Source: an uncultured Roseibium sp.
GTDB lineage: Bacteria; Pseudomonadota; Alphaproteobacteria; Rhizobiales; Stappiaceae
Length of the DNA: 64,000 nucleotides
Reading direction: 5' to 3'
Assembly (NCBI RefSeq): GCF_947496995.1
Contig: NZ_CANMFD010000003.1
Coordinates: forward strand, 636,960 to 700,959
Positions 1 through 8,151 of this stretch are shown piece after piece (position 1 is the stretch's first letter; the number at the start of each line of letters is the position of its first letter). Below the pieces are notes generated by a model. The model did no database searches and had not been told where the DNA came from. It saw nothing but the letters and a program-made list of their open reading frames with translations. Both the position numbers and the translations under genes were made by a program.

Positions 1-50
1 CCGAGATCTCCCGCCAGTGTCGCAGCGCTGGTCTGAACCTTTCCAGACAT
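1..50 (-). CDS. start of an unidentified gene running off the left edge
   Basis: An ATG on the minus strand at 50 is preceded by GAAGGAAAAACG, a good ribosome binding site. It opens a frame reading MSGKVQTSAATLAGDL before the window ends. Sixteen residues are too few to recognise a family. It follows the binding-protein gene at 359-1465 on the same strand after a 308-bp gap, so a permease or ATPase of the same ABC importer is a reasonable guess but only a guess. Confidence 0.4.
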   Translation of the reverse strand, partial: MSGKVQTSAATLAGDL

Positions 51-182
51 CGTTTTTCCTTCGAACAAGACTGCGGGCTCAGCTGGAGGCCACGGTCACA
101 AGAATTATATCCGGATTTCGAAACAAGCCGTAGCCGATGGCGCGTCACCTTCCCCTCGAAGGTCAAACGCGATGGACCGTTC

Positions 183-215
183 GGCCATCTGCCCGGCCAC
201 CTGCCCGGCCACCTG
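183..215. repeat. short tandem repeat, 12-bp unit
   Basis: GGCCAYCTGCCC occurs at 183-194 and 195-206, and a truncated third copy GGCCACCTG at 207-215. The copies differ at one position. It is probably a simple slippage repeat in non-coding DNA. Confidence 0.7.
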
Positions 216-283
216 AATGCATTCCGTCAAGGCCTCCGGGGACGCGCGAGGCGCGCCTCCGGAAGCTGGTCTTGCCGGCGCTC

Positions 284-317
284 CGTCCCGGGACATTTTC
301 GAAAATGTCCCGGGACG
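284..317. repeat. 34-bp perfect palindrome
   Basis: The left arm 284-300 and right arm 301-317 are exact reverse complements with no spacer. The centre is TTTTCGAAAA, flanked by GGGACA/TGTCCC and CCGGGAC-type ends. A zero-spacer palindrome of this length is unlikely by chance. It lies about 40 bp past the binding-protein stop codon, so as RNA it could fold into a 3'-end hairpin. It could also be a dispersed palindromic repeat or a protein-binding site. Confidence 0.8.
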
Positions 318-358
318 ATGCACGTGCCGTCAGAAGCCTGAAAGCCGGTCGTCAGCGA

Positions 359-1465
359 TCAGGCAGCCTTGATCTCTTCCACCGCCGGATCGACAAGTCC
401 GTACTTCAACTCGTTGGCTTCCGCTCTGAAGAACTTCATGTTTGCGAGCTCTTCTTCCGGGAAGCTGGTCGAAGCCTTTTCGGCATCCGTAAGATGCTGC
501 GAAGCGTCCTTGTAGGTGGAGATGAAGCCCGATGCCCGGCTCATGGACGCGCCGATCTCGCCTGAAGCCAGAATGGCGTTCAGGAAGGTGTAGGCGTTGT
601 CCTGGTTGGGAGCGTTGTTGGCAATGTTGTAGGTATACACAAAGCCGTAGCTGCCTTCCTTGGGAATGGACATGGCGACCGGGAAGCCGTCGTTCATGAG
701 CGCCGCGATCGGACCGTTCCAGGCACAGGCAAGAGCGATGTCCTGGTTGACGAACATCTGCTGCACTTCGGCGCCGCCGTCATAATATTTGCGGACAAGC
801 GGCTTTTTCTCGATCAGGAAGTCCCGGGCTTCGGCAACGATCGCCGCGGCTTTTTCAGGATCGTCCAGATAGGCGACCATGTTGCCGTCGTAGCCCTTCA
901 TCAGCATGACGATGGACAACATGTCCTGAAGGACATAGGCCGTCTGACCGGCATATTTTTCAGAGAAGAGCGTGTCCCAGGTGGTCGCTTCCTCGGGCGA
1001 GACCAGTTCGGTGTTATAGGCGAACACTTCCATGCCCGAAAGGATCGGCGCGCCCCACTTGTTGCCGTTGATCGTCGACCAGTCGCTTTCCGAGTAAACC
1101 GGATTGATGTTGCCCCAGTTCGACAGGCGGGTCGGGTCCATCGGCGCCAGAAGATCGCTGTCGATGAACTGAAGGAACCGGTGGCCGGCGACCGTCATGA
1201 TGTCGACGGTGGGATTGTCGGCTTCCGCGGCCAGCAGGTTGAACTGCTTGCCCTGGTCGTCGACCAGCCGGACATTGACCTTGATCCCGGTTTCGCTTTC
1301 GAACTGCTCCTTGAACGCGTCCGGAACGAAGTTGGCATAGGTCCAGATATTCACTTCGCCGCCGGCGGCATAGGAGCTGCGCAGATAGGCCGGAGAAGCC
1401 AGAGTGGCTCCCGTTGCAGCCGCTGTGCCAAGGAATGCTCTACGATTTAATATCAACTTTTTCAT
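359..1465 (-). CDS. ABC transporter periplasmic binding protein (PotD-like, Tat-exported)
   Basis: This 368-residue protein resembles family 1 extracellular solute-binding proteins of the spermidine/putrescine (PotD) type. The N-terminus carries a twin-arginine-like signal, NRRAFLGTAAATG, followed by a hydrophobic stretch ending near SYAAGG, so export to the periplasm is expected. The body has the usual look of the class (GEVNIWTYANF near the mature start, WGAPILSGMEVFAYN, PIAALMNDGFPVAMSIPKEG). ATG at 1465 is chosen because GGAGAAACTGC precedes it; an in-frame start 24 nt upstream lacks this. It sits at the 3' end of the operon headed by the PLP enzyme, so it likely captures that pathway's substrate. 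The substrate cannot be read from sequence. Confidence 0.85.
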   Translation of the reverse strand: MKKLILNRRAFLGTAAATGATLASPAYLRSSYAAGGEVNIWTYANFVPDAFKEQFESETGIKVNVRLVDDQGKQFNLLAAEADNPTVDIMTVAGHRFLQFIDSDLLAPMDPTRLSNWGNINPVYSESDWSTINGNKWGAPILSGMEVFAYNTELVSPEEATTWDTLFSEKYAGQTAYVLQDMLSIVMLMKGYDGNMVAYLDDPEKAAAIVAEARDFLIEKKPLVRKYYDGGAEVQQMFVNQDIALACAWNGPIAALMNDGFPVAMSIPKEGSYGFVYTYNIANNAPNQDNAYTFLNAILASGEIGASMSRASGFISTYKDASQHLTDAEKASTSFPEEELANMKFFRAEANELKYGLVDPAVEEIKAA

Positions 1466-1541
1466 GCAGTTTCTCCACTGTTTGTCCACGTGATGATCTT
1501 TTATATTTTGTGGACCGATCCCCTCTAATGGCCGAAACGAA

Positions 1542-2651
1542 CTATGCCCGCTCGCCCGCTTCCGACAGGTGGCCGGTCAAGGCCGCCTGACACAAGTCGT
1601 CCAGATTCATGTGCTCCAGGCCGATGGCCGGAAGCAGGTCATTCTCTCCAAAAAAGTCTCGCCCGTACATGGCCGAAAAAATTTCAACCCCCGCCTGGTG
1701 CAGCACCGCGGGACAACCCGCCATCCGGCCCAATGCCACGGTAACCGCCAATCCGAAGGGAACGTCTTCGGTCACGTAGCGGCTGTCCGCCGTCGACGGA
1801 CCCATGCCCCCGCGGCCCTCTTCATGCATTTGCCGGTTCATTTCGCTGATGGACGCCACCGGCACGTGAAACGACAGGTGAAAGTGCTCGAAGATGGTCC
1901 TCACGGACAGGCCAAGCTTGTCTGCGATGGCAAGCCGTTCCTGATCCAGAGCTTCCAGAAGACGGCCGACGTTCGGCGTCACGTTGTCTCCCTGGCCCCA
2001 TGTCTCGCCTTTTTCCATCCGTGTGGCGTTCGCCAGGGCGATGCCCATGTGGTTCTGGGGATTGAGGTTGGAAAGCGTGATCGCCAGCAGCCCGTCGCGA
2101 AGATTGAAGCGTTCTCCGAACAGCTGTTCGCACAGAGCCTTGCCGGCGTCGCTTTCCGCGGCCGGAACCGTGCACAGGTCGACAAGCGAACGCACTGTGT
2201 TGACCTGAACATGATCCGCAGCCTGTTTGCGGCCGGTCACCACCGTGGTGCCCCATGCGGTGATCGGCAGTTCGACGCCCCTCGCCTTCAGCCTGTCGGC
2301 GAGATAAAGCGCGCCGAACGAGGCATGCGAGGAAATGATGACGGGCTGGCCGGTGCGCAGATGAGGGACAAGGCTGTCCATGACAGCCTTGTGGCCGTAG
2401 CCCGGGATGGCCAGAACGATCACGTCGCTTGCCGCCGCAAGCTCGCCGGCATCACTGGCAATCGCCGGTGTGAATTCAGCCTCGATCGCACCCGTCGCCT
2501 TGAGCTTGCCGCCCGTGCGCAATCCTGCGGTTCCCTCGCCCGACGGCGACCAGAGCATCGGCTCATGTCCCGTCTGATGCAGCAGCGCCGCTGTTCCGAA
2601 CGCAATCGATCCTGCGCCCGCTATGCCAACTTTCAATGGATTGCCTTTCAT
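1542..2651 (-). CDS. octopine/nopaline dehydrogenase family NAD(P)-dependent oxidoreductase
   Basis: The 369-residue protein begins with a Rossmann fold (KVGIAGAGSIAFGTAALL, GxGxxxxG type), followed by SDVIVLAIPGYGHKAVM, typical of opine dehydrogenases that join or split an amino acid and a 2-oxo acid using NAD(P)H. The C-terminal helical domain has the family histidine-rich stretch around LSNLNPQNHMGIALANA. Its ATG at 2651 overlaps the stop of the AhpD-like gene upstream as ATGA, implying translational coupling. In this operon, beside a binding protein and an oxygenase, it more likely acts in catabolism than in biosynthesis. The substrate is unknown. Confidence 0.82.
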   Translation of the reverse strand: MKGNPLKVGIAGAGSIAFGTAALLHQTGHEPMLWSPSGEGTAGLRTGGKLKATGAIEAEFTPAIASDAGELAAASDVIVLAIPGYGHKAVMDSLVPHLRTGQPVIISSHASFGALYLADRLKARGVELPITAWGTTVVTGRKQAADHVQVNTVRSLVDLCTVPAAESDAGKALCEQLFGERFNLRDGLLAITLSNLNPQNHMGIALANATRMEKGETWGQGDNVTPNVGRLLEALDQERLAIADKLGLSVRTIFEHFHLSFHVPVASISEMNRQMHEEGRGGMGPSTADSRYVTEDVPFGLAVTVALGRMAGCPAVLHQAGVEIFSAMYGRDFFGENDLLPAIGLEHMNLDDLCQAALTGHLSEAGERA

Positions 2652-3235
2652 TGTTCGCTGCCTTTGCGGACCGGGTCACCGAGAACATGCATGAGCCTGT
2701 TGGCCCAACCGAACAGCGCGGAGGACAGGATGAGATCGAGAATTTCCGCATCGTCCAGCCCTGCGGCGCGCAGTGCCGACATCTGCTCCGGGCTCGCCTC
2801 GGACGGCGTCTGGGACAGGGCATGGGCGAAATCGAAAATCGCCCGGTTGCGCGGCGAAAGGTCGGCCTTCGTTCCCTTCGCAAAGAGCTCGTCCGTGACC
2901 GACGTGTCCTTGGCGATCTGTGCATGCCGGCTGGCGTGCACCGCCGCGCAGTAAATGCAGTGATTGACCATGGAGGCCGCCAAGGCGCCGAGTTCACGTT
3001 CCTCGCGCGACAGTCCACCCTTGTCGTACATGATGCCGTTGAACAGTGGCGAACGGACTTTCAGGGTTTCCACGTCATGGGCAAGCGTCAGCACATAGGC
3101 GGAAATCTTCGTGTTGGACGGCGTCACCTGAAGCGCTTCCAGCTGTTCCGGTGTCGCATCCTCCAGCTTGATCGGTTCGACCCGCGGTCGCCAGTCGGGA
3201 ACGGAGCGGGTGAATTTGCGGATGACATCGCTCAT
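2648..3235 (-). CDS. AhpD-like carboxymuconolactone decarboxylase family protein (peroxidase-related)
   Basis: This 195-residue cytoplasmic protein has the AhpD-type redox motif C93-I-Y-C96 with H100 (NHCIYCAAVHASRH), so thiol peroxidase or disulfide reductase chemistry is plausible. The SPLFNGIMYDKGGLSREERELGALAASMVN block before it is typical of the peroxidase-related branch of the CMD superfamily. The ATG at 3235 overlaps the previous gene's stop as ATGA, and its own stop overlaps the opine-dehydrogenase start, so it is tightly embedded. From memory it resembles an alkylhydroperoxidase-domain family that is paired with a second CMD protein, which is what is seen here. Confidence 0.85.
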   Translation of the reverse strand: MSDVIRKFTRSVPDWRPRVEPIKLEDATPEQLEALQVTPSNTKISAYVLTLAHDVETLKVRSPLFNGIMYDKGGLSREERELGALAASMVNHCIYCAAVHASRHAQIAKDTSVTDELFAKGTKADLSPRNRAIFDFAHALSQTPSEASPEQMSALRAAGLDDAEILDLILSSALFGWANRLMHVLGDPVRKGSEQ

Positions 3236-3729
3236 GCCCGGCCCTCCTTCATCAACCGGATCCCGGCCAGGACACGCACCTGATAGGCCATGAAGGCGTT
3301 GATTTCGCAAAGCCGGACAATATCGGCGTCGGAGACGCCTGCGTCCTGCAGGGCCTTGATGTCCGCCGCGTCGACATCGCGCGTCTGAACCGCGACCTTG
3401 TCCATGAAGTCACATGTCTTTTCGAGACCCTGTGCTTTGCCGGACCGGAGAGGATCCGCCAGATCGGCGATGCTCGCATCTTCAATGAGAGCGCAATAGC
3501 GATCGGCCAGGGCGGTTTCACCGTTCAACGCCGCGATACGGGCGGCAAGCGCAGCACGGATATCATGGGACCACGCCCCCGTCTCAAGCGGCTTGAGCAC
3601 CGCATCCTCGGTTGACTGCGACAGGGCCATGATGTTGGAGCGTCCGTCCACGGCCGCTGCAACCGCACTGCCTTCAGGGATCGCAGACAATTCCACTATG
3701 GTGCTTTTCGTCAAGGTTTCGGTACTCAC
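3232..3729 (-). CDS. CMD-domain protein paired with the AhpD-like protein, GTG start
   Basis: The 165-residue protein resembles the second member of CMD/AhpD-like gene pairs (AALAARIAALNGETALADRY early, ALQDAGVSDADIVRLCEINAFMAYQVRVLAG late). It has single cysteines but no CxxC, so it probably lacks the redox centre of its partner and may be a structural subunit. GTG at 3729 is preferred because it overlaps the upstream stop as GTGA and has AGAGG about 8 nt upstream; a longer frame to 3783 would overlap the oxygenase gene by 58 nt. Its stop overlaps the partner's start. The function is inferred from pairing only. Confidence 0.72.
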   Translation of the reverse strand: MSTETLTKSTIVELSAIPEGSAVAAAVDGRSNIMALSQSTEDAVLKPLETGAWSHDIRAALAARIAALNGETALADRYCALIEDASIADLADPLRSGKAQGLEKTCDFMDKVAVQTRDVDAADIKALQDAGVSDADIVRLCEINAFMAYQVRVLAGIRLMKEGRA

Positions 3730-5213
3730 GATACGGCCTCTGCGGCTTCCGGTTCGGGTTGCGGTAGCGGGGTGGGTGTCCATTCCTCACCGGTCAGCTC
3801 AGGAGTAGTGTAGTCCTGAAAGGCCTGCCAATGCGCGCCGATGTCCTCGCAATAGAGTTCGGCGGCAATTGCCTTCGCCAGCCATCCGGCTCCCTCCGAG
3901 ATGCCCGGAATGTCTCCGGAAACCTTGCCCAGGCTCGCCGTCGCACCGTAGTTGAAGCAGTAGACGTTGGACAGCCAGGGGGCTTTGCCCGGTGTTTTTT
4001 CCCGGAAGGTGAAGTCCGGGTTCAGATAGGGGAAATGCCCCAGATCGCGATTTTCTTCTCCCTGCGGCGGCTGATAGACGTCGCGCCAGAGGGAGATCTC
4101 GCCGGCTGCGGGACCGAATTCGGACCGCGCCATGGGATCGATGCTGAAGCCGGTCCCGAGGATGAGATAGTCGGCGTGATAGACGGAATTCTCGCCAAGG
4201 CTCAGCTTCAGGCCGTTGCCCGCCTCTTCCACCTTTCGAACCGGCAGATCGAAGTGAAAATGGGCGTTCTTGTGACGGGACACCCGCAGTGTCGAACCGT
4301 GCGGAGGGGGCGTCTGGGTAACAAAGGAATAATTCATGAAACGCCAGCGCCATTCGTCCGACATCGCACTGAAGCCGGCCGTGAACCCGTAGCTGCCGAT
4401 GCCCATCATCTTGTTGATGGTCGGCATTTCCTTGCGGCGGACCAGGTGCCGCACCTCGGCCGCGCCGTGTTCGAGTGCTTCGGCGGCATTGTCCACCGCC
4501 GAGGCACCGACGCCGATCACGGCAACCTTTTTCCCCTTGAGCGCGGCGAAATCGATCTCCTCCGAACTGTGGGCCCAGAATTTGCGGCTGATCCCGTCCA
4601 TGAACACCGGAATGTTCGGCACACCGGTGCCGTCGCGGCCCGTTGCCATGACAAGCTTGCGGGTCAGGATCGAGCCCGTCTCGGCTCCCGTCAGATGAAG
4701 GCGCAAAAAGTCGCCTTCCGGTTCCACCCGCTCCAGGGCCACACCGTTTTCAATCGGAATGTCGAGGACCTTCCGGTACCACTTCAGGTAATCCATCCAC
4801 ATGGGACGCGGAGCCTTGTCCAGCGTCTCCCAGGCTTTCGTTCCGAATTGCGCCCTGTACCAGGCCTGAAACGTCAGCATGCCGTGACCGAAGGCCGGGC
4901 CGGTCAGCGTCTTGGGAGAGCGCAGCGTTTCCATGCGGGCGTAGTTCAGCCAGGGGCCCTCAAGCCCTTCCGGGTTGCGGTCGAGAACCCGGATGTTGGC
5001 GACGCCGCCGGTGCGCAGCGCCAGCCACGCCACCATTCCGCACATGCCGCCGCCGATGACGACGACATCGCTCACCGTCTCCCCGCCCACCTGCTTCGGT
5101 GGAACCCAGGACTTGCCCGGCCAGCACAGATATTCCAGGTTTTCCCGCAAACGGTCTTCCAGAACGGTCAGGCCGGCGCCATCCAGGGGAAACGTGGAAC
5201 TCAAATCAGACAT
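3726..5213 (-). CDS. FAD/NAD(P)-dependent oxidoreductase, flavin monooxygenase-like
   Basis: The 495-residue protein carries an FAD Rossmann motif (VVVIGGGMCGMVAW near residue 50) and a second dinucleotide motif (KKVAVIGVGASAVDNA near residue 230). This is the arrangement of class B flavoprotein monooxygenases and related hydroxylases. LVMATGRDGTG and LILGTGFSID are the usual ATG/TGF linker segments. No signal peptide or membrane segment is seen, so it is cytoplasmic. It is the third gene of the operon and overlaps the next by GTGA. The substrate may be an amine, thioether or ketone; the sequence does not decide. Confidence 0.8.
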   Translation of the reverse strand: MSDLSSTFPLDGAGLTVLEDRLRENLEYLCWPGKSWVPPKQVGGETVSDVVVIGGGMCGMVAWLALRTGGVANIRVLDRNPEGLEGPWLNYARMETLRSPKTLTGPAFGHGMLTFQAWYRAQFGTKAWETLDKAPRPMWMDYLKWYRKVLDIPIENGVALERVEPEGDFLRLHLTGAETGSILTRKLVMATGRDGTGVPNIPVFMDGISRKFWAHSSEEIDFAALKGKKVAVIGVGASAVDNAAEALEHGAAEVRHLVRRKEMPTINKMMGIGSYGFTAGFSAMSDEWRWRFMNYSFVTQTPPPHGSTLRVSRHKNAHFHFDLPVRKVEEAGNGLKLSLGENSVYHADYLILGTGFSIDPMARSEFGPAAGEISLWRDVYQPPQGEENRDLGHFPYLNPDFTFREKTPGKAPWLSNVYCFNYGATASLGKVSGDIPGISEGAGWLAKAIAAELYCEDIGAHWQAFQDYTTPELTGEEWTPTPLPQPEPEAAEAVS

Positions 5214-5245
5214 CAGTCAATCCTTCATGCCGAGTGGCGTTCTTC

Positions 5246-6556
5246 TCAGGCATCCCAGCGCGGATGCAATTCATCGATGTAAAAGGGATGGGCATGAACG
5301 CCCCGGTGAGAGGTCACGATATGCGGGTGATCCGGCGGCAAATCCGGATGACTGTGTTCCCGCAGATCCGGATCCTTTGCCGGCCATACCGCCAGACCGG
5401 CAAGTGTCACCAGGGTGGCCAGGATCGCCAACATGATCAGCGCGGTCGCGGGAGGAAACGCAGCACCCAGCCAGCCGGCAAGGGGATAGGCAACCAGCCA
5501 GCCCGCATGGGACAGGGAAAACTGCGCTGCGAACACGGCAGGCCTGTCGGCGTCCGATGCCGAACGCGTCAGCACCAGTCCGCCCGGCGTCAGCGTCAGT
5601 GTGCAGGCAGCCCCGAATGACGCCCACAGCACCACCAGTTCCGCCAAGGTGGGTTCCAGCAGGATCAGCGGAGACAGCATGGCAAACGTGAAAGTTCCCG
5701 CCGCCATGACCCGGCGCTCTGAAAACATCCGCAGCAGGGCGGGCAGCGCGAAGGCCATGAGTGCAGCGCCCGCGCCGTAACCGCCCATCAGCCAGGGGAA
5801 GACCTGCTCCGCGTTATCAAACCGCGTTCCGGCATAAACGATAGTGTTGACCAGGATCCAGGCCATGACCAGGGACAAGCCGAAATTCAGGACGAACAGG
5901 CCGCGCAGCCGTGGCGTCCTGGCATAGATCCAGAGCCCACGCACCGCACGTGTGAGAAACGGATCCTGACTTTGGACCTGCACGTCCCTGCCACTGCGGG
6001 ACAGCAGAAGGCAGATCGCGGATCCGGTGAAACCCAGCGCCGCAAGGGCAAACAGATATTCCGTATGCATGAACAACAGCGCCGCCCCGACCAGGATGGG
6101 CGTCAGGATGCTTTCCAGGGTGTAGGCGATTCGCGAGAGTGCGAGCGCCTCCGAATACGTCTCCTGGTCCGGCAGGACGGATGGTATCATCGCCTGAAAC
6201 AGCGGCGTGAAGGCGGAGGAGACCGCGAAAAACAGAAACGCCAGGACGGCGATTGTCCACCAGGACGAGACAAAGGCCAGCGGCACCATGAACAACAGCC
6301 GGGCCACATCCAGACCGACCAGGGCGCGCAAGCGCGGAATTCTGATCAGGGCCGCCTGCGCCAGAGGCGAAAAGCCGACATAGGCAATCATCTTGAGCGC
6401 GAAGAACAGTCCCAGTATCGGCCCCGCATGGCTTGCTCCACCGATCCGCCACGCCGCCAGCGACAATCCCGCCGTCATCAACCCGACGCCCGTGAGAGAC
6501 AGGACCTGCGATGCGAATAGAAAGCGGAAGGTACTGTGGCGGAGCGGGTTCAGCAT
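5246..6556 (-). CDS. MFS transporter
   Basis: This 436-residue protein has about twelve hydrophobic segments and a start typical of MFS-3/enterobactin-exporter-like carriers (LRHSTFRFLFASQVLSLTGVGLMTAGLSLAAWRI). The ATG at 6556 lies one base after the stop of the PLP-enzyme gene, so the two are co-translated. The ribosome binding site is weak, consistent with coupling. In an operon that already has a binding protein, this carrier may export a product or intermediate. The cytoplasmic C-terminus is His/Asp/Pro-rich. Confidence 0.82.
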   Translation of the reverse strand: MLNPLRHSTFRFLFASQVLSLTGVGLMTAGLSLAAWRIGGASHAGPILGLFFALKMIAYVGFSPLAQAALIRIPRLRALVGLDVARLLFMVPLAFVSSWWTIAVLAFLFFAVSSAFTPLFQAMIPSVLPDQETYSEALALSRIAYTLESILTPILVGAALLFMHTEYLFALAALGFTGSAICLLLSRSGRDVQVQSQDPFLTRAVRGLWIYARTPRLRGLFVLNFGLSLVMAWILVNTIVYAGTRFDNAEQVFPWLMGGYGAGAALMAFALPALLRMFSERRVMAAGTFTFAMLSPLILLEPTLAELVVLWASFGAACTLTLTPGGLVLTRSASDADRPAVFAAQFSLSHAGWLVAYPLAGWLGAAFPPATALIMLAILATLVTLAGLAVWPAKDPDLREHSHPDLPPDHPHIVTSHRGVHAHPFYIDELHPRWDA

Positions 6557-6557
6557 T

Positions 6558-8063
6558 TCAGGGCCCGGTCTGTTCAAGGAGCATGGCGGAAAACCGGCCG
6601 TTTGAGATGTCGGCCACATAATGTCGGGAAAAAGCCGCCTGTTCCCGGGCCAGCCGATCCACCGATGCGATGACGAAATCGACTTTTTCGTCTCGCATCA
6701 ACGGCGACAAGTTTAACCGGACCCATCCCGGCTTTTCAATCTCTTCACCCGCATCAAGCGACTTCTTGATGGTGGCGGAAGCCTCCTGGTCGATATCGAG
6801 CAGCGCATGGGCGTAGGATCCGGCACAGGCGCAACCGCCGCGCGCCTGGATCCCGTAAACATCCGAAAGCATCCTTGTGAAGAGTTGATGATGCACCCGT
6901 TTCCCGGCGGCGTCGCGCACCTGGAACGAGAATATCGGCAAGGCCTTCGCGTCCTGACAGCCAAGCAGTTCAAGATGTGGATTGCGCCGCCAGACGGCCA
7001 ACGCCCGGGCGCGCAAATCCTGCTGACGCTCGGCAAGCCAGGTCGCGTCGAGCGCGTCCTTCACCATCAGTGCCAGACCGGCGCGGATGTCTCCCAGAAC
7101 GTTTGGCGTTCCGCCTTCTTCACGGTGTTCAAGGCTTGTGGAATAGACGTGATCCCAGGGAGAGACGAACGATACCGTTCCCCCACCCGGAAGGGTCGGT
7201 GTCTTGCGCCGCGCAATGGCGTCGCGGATGATCATGACGCCGGACCCGCCCGGACCGCCCGGAAACTTGTGCGGCGAGAAGACGATTGCGTCCTTGGCGG
7301 CATCCGTACCGGCTTCCATGCGCATCGGCGCGTAAGGACCGGCGCAGCCGAAATCCCAGACCGCCAGAGCGCCGTGTGCCTTCAACAGGCGCGTGACGGC
7401 ATGGTCGTCGGTCAGAATTCCGGTGACATTTGACGCAGCCCCGAACGCACCGACCAGGAGTTCTGCACCGGCATTCTCGCGCAAACGGCTTTCAAGAGCC
7501 GCCATATCCACACCACCGCCCGGACCTTCCGGGATTTCGATCACCTCGGCGCCGCTTTCCCGCCAGGGCAGGAGATTGGAATGGTGTTCATAGGGGCCGA
7601 TCAGGACAACGGCTCGCTTGCCGGACGCAACAACCTGAGGAATGTCCAGAAGCATGACGATCCGGTTCAGGCCGGCAGTCGAGCCGGACCCCGTGAAGAC
7701 GACAGAATACCCCTCGCCCGCTCCGGTGATCCGCGCAATCTCCGCGCGGACCCGGTTCCGCAACTGGGTGATGAAAGCGCCGCAGAAAGACGCCTGCGTG
7801 TGGCTGTTGGCGTAATAGGGAAGCACTTTATCGCGAATGAAATCCTCGACCTGGCTCAGGGCGCGCCCCGAGGCGACGTAATCCGCATAGACAAGCTTCT
7901 TCGGGCCATCGAGACCGGGCACAAGGGCGTCCTCGCCGATCAGGCCATCCCGCAAAGCTTCAACGAGGTTCGGGTCCCGCAAGGAGGTCAAAAACGCATC
8001 CAGGACGCTCTCCTGCCCGAGGGCAGGCGGATTTGATTCCGTGGCATGTAATCTTTCGTTCAT
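6558..8063 (-). CDS. class V aminotransferase-fold PLP enzyme (cysteine desulfurase-like)
   Basis: The 501-residue protein shows class V PLP-fold landmarks: VYADYVASGR near the N-terminus, FTGSGSTAGLNRIV for phosphate binding, VWDFGCAGPYAP with the PLP aspartate, and the Schiff-base lysine in FSPHKFPGGPGGSG. GGCACAGSYAHALL near residue 400 sits where cysteine desulfurases keep their cysteine loop, but the protein is about 100 residues longer than IscS/SufS. ATG at 8063 is taken; a GTG at 8102 would add 13 residues and reach into the palindromic operator region. It is the first gene of the operon and divergent from the Lrp-type regulator. Confidence 0.82.
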   Translation of the reverse strand: MNERLHATESNPPALGQESVLDAFLTSLRDPNLVEALRDGLIGEDALVPGLDGPKKLVYADYVASGRALSQVEDFIRDKVLPYYANSHTQASFCGAFITQLRNRVRAEIARITGAGEGYSVVFTGSGSTAGLNRIVMLLDIPQVVASGKRAVVLIGPYEHHSNLLPWRESGAEVIEIPEGPGGGVDMAALESRLRENAGAELLVGAFGAASNVTGILTDDHAVTRLLKAHGALAVWDFGCAGPYAPMRMEAGTDAAKDAIVFSPHKFPGGPGGSGVMIIRDAIARRKTPTLPGGGTVSFVSPWDHVYSTSLEHREEGGTPNVLGDIRAGLALMVKDALDATWLAERQQDLRARALAVWRRNPHLELLGCQDAKALPIFSFQVRDAAGKRVHHQLFTRMLSDVYGIQARGGCACAGSYAHALLDIDQEASATIKKSLDAGEEIEKPGWVRLNLSPLMRDEKVDFVIASVDRLAREQAAFSRHYVADISNGRFSAMLLEQTGP

Positions 8064-8151
8064 GAAGATAATCTTGACATTCGAATTGAATGAATTCATC
8101 ACATATTTTTAGCAAAAATACCTCTAAATTGGGTCACGTGAACCAACAAAC
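8064..8151. promoter_or_regulatory. divergent promoter region with an AT-rich operator candidate
   Basis: The 88-bp gap between the divergent PLP-enzyme operon and the Lrp-type gene is much more AT-rich than its surroundings. It contains a perfect inverted repeat, TATTTTT-AGC-AAAAATA (8104-8120), and a second one, CATTC-GAATT-GAATG (8078-8092). AT-centred dyads of this kind suit Lrp/AsnC proteins, which commonly control the adjacent divergent operon. Exact -10/-35 boxes could not be assigned. Confidence 0.55.

Larger units (their letters stand above)
51..358. other. intergenic region with a 34-bp perfect palindrome
   Basis: No convincing gene was found here. The stretch holds a three-unit 12-bp tandem repeat (183-215) and a perfect 34-bp palindrome (284-317), both listed separately. 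A weak minus-strand frame at 105-323 reads through the palindrome and is low-complexity, so it was not called. Confidence 0.5.

Noticed and set aside
105..323. Minus-strand frame of 72 codons in the left intergenic gap
   Set aside because: It is low-complexity, reads through a perfect palindrome and a tandem repeat, and has no ribosome binding site.
1569..2954. Plus-strand frame of 461 codons over the opine-dehydrogenase and AhpD-like genes
   Set aside because: It crosses two recognisable minus-strand genes and has no family features.
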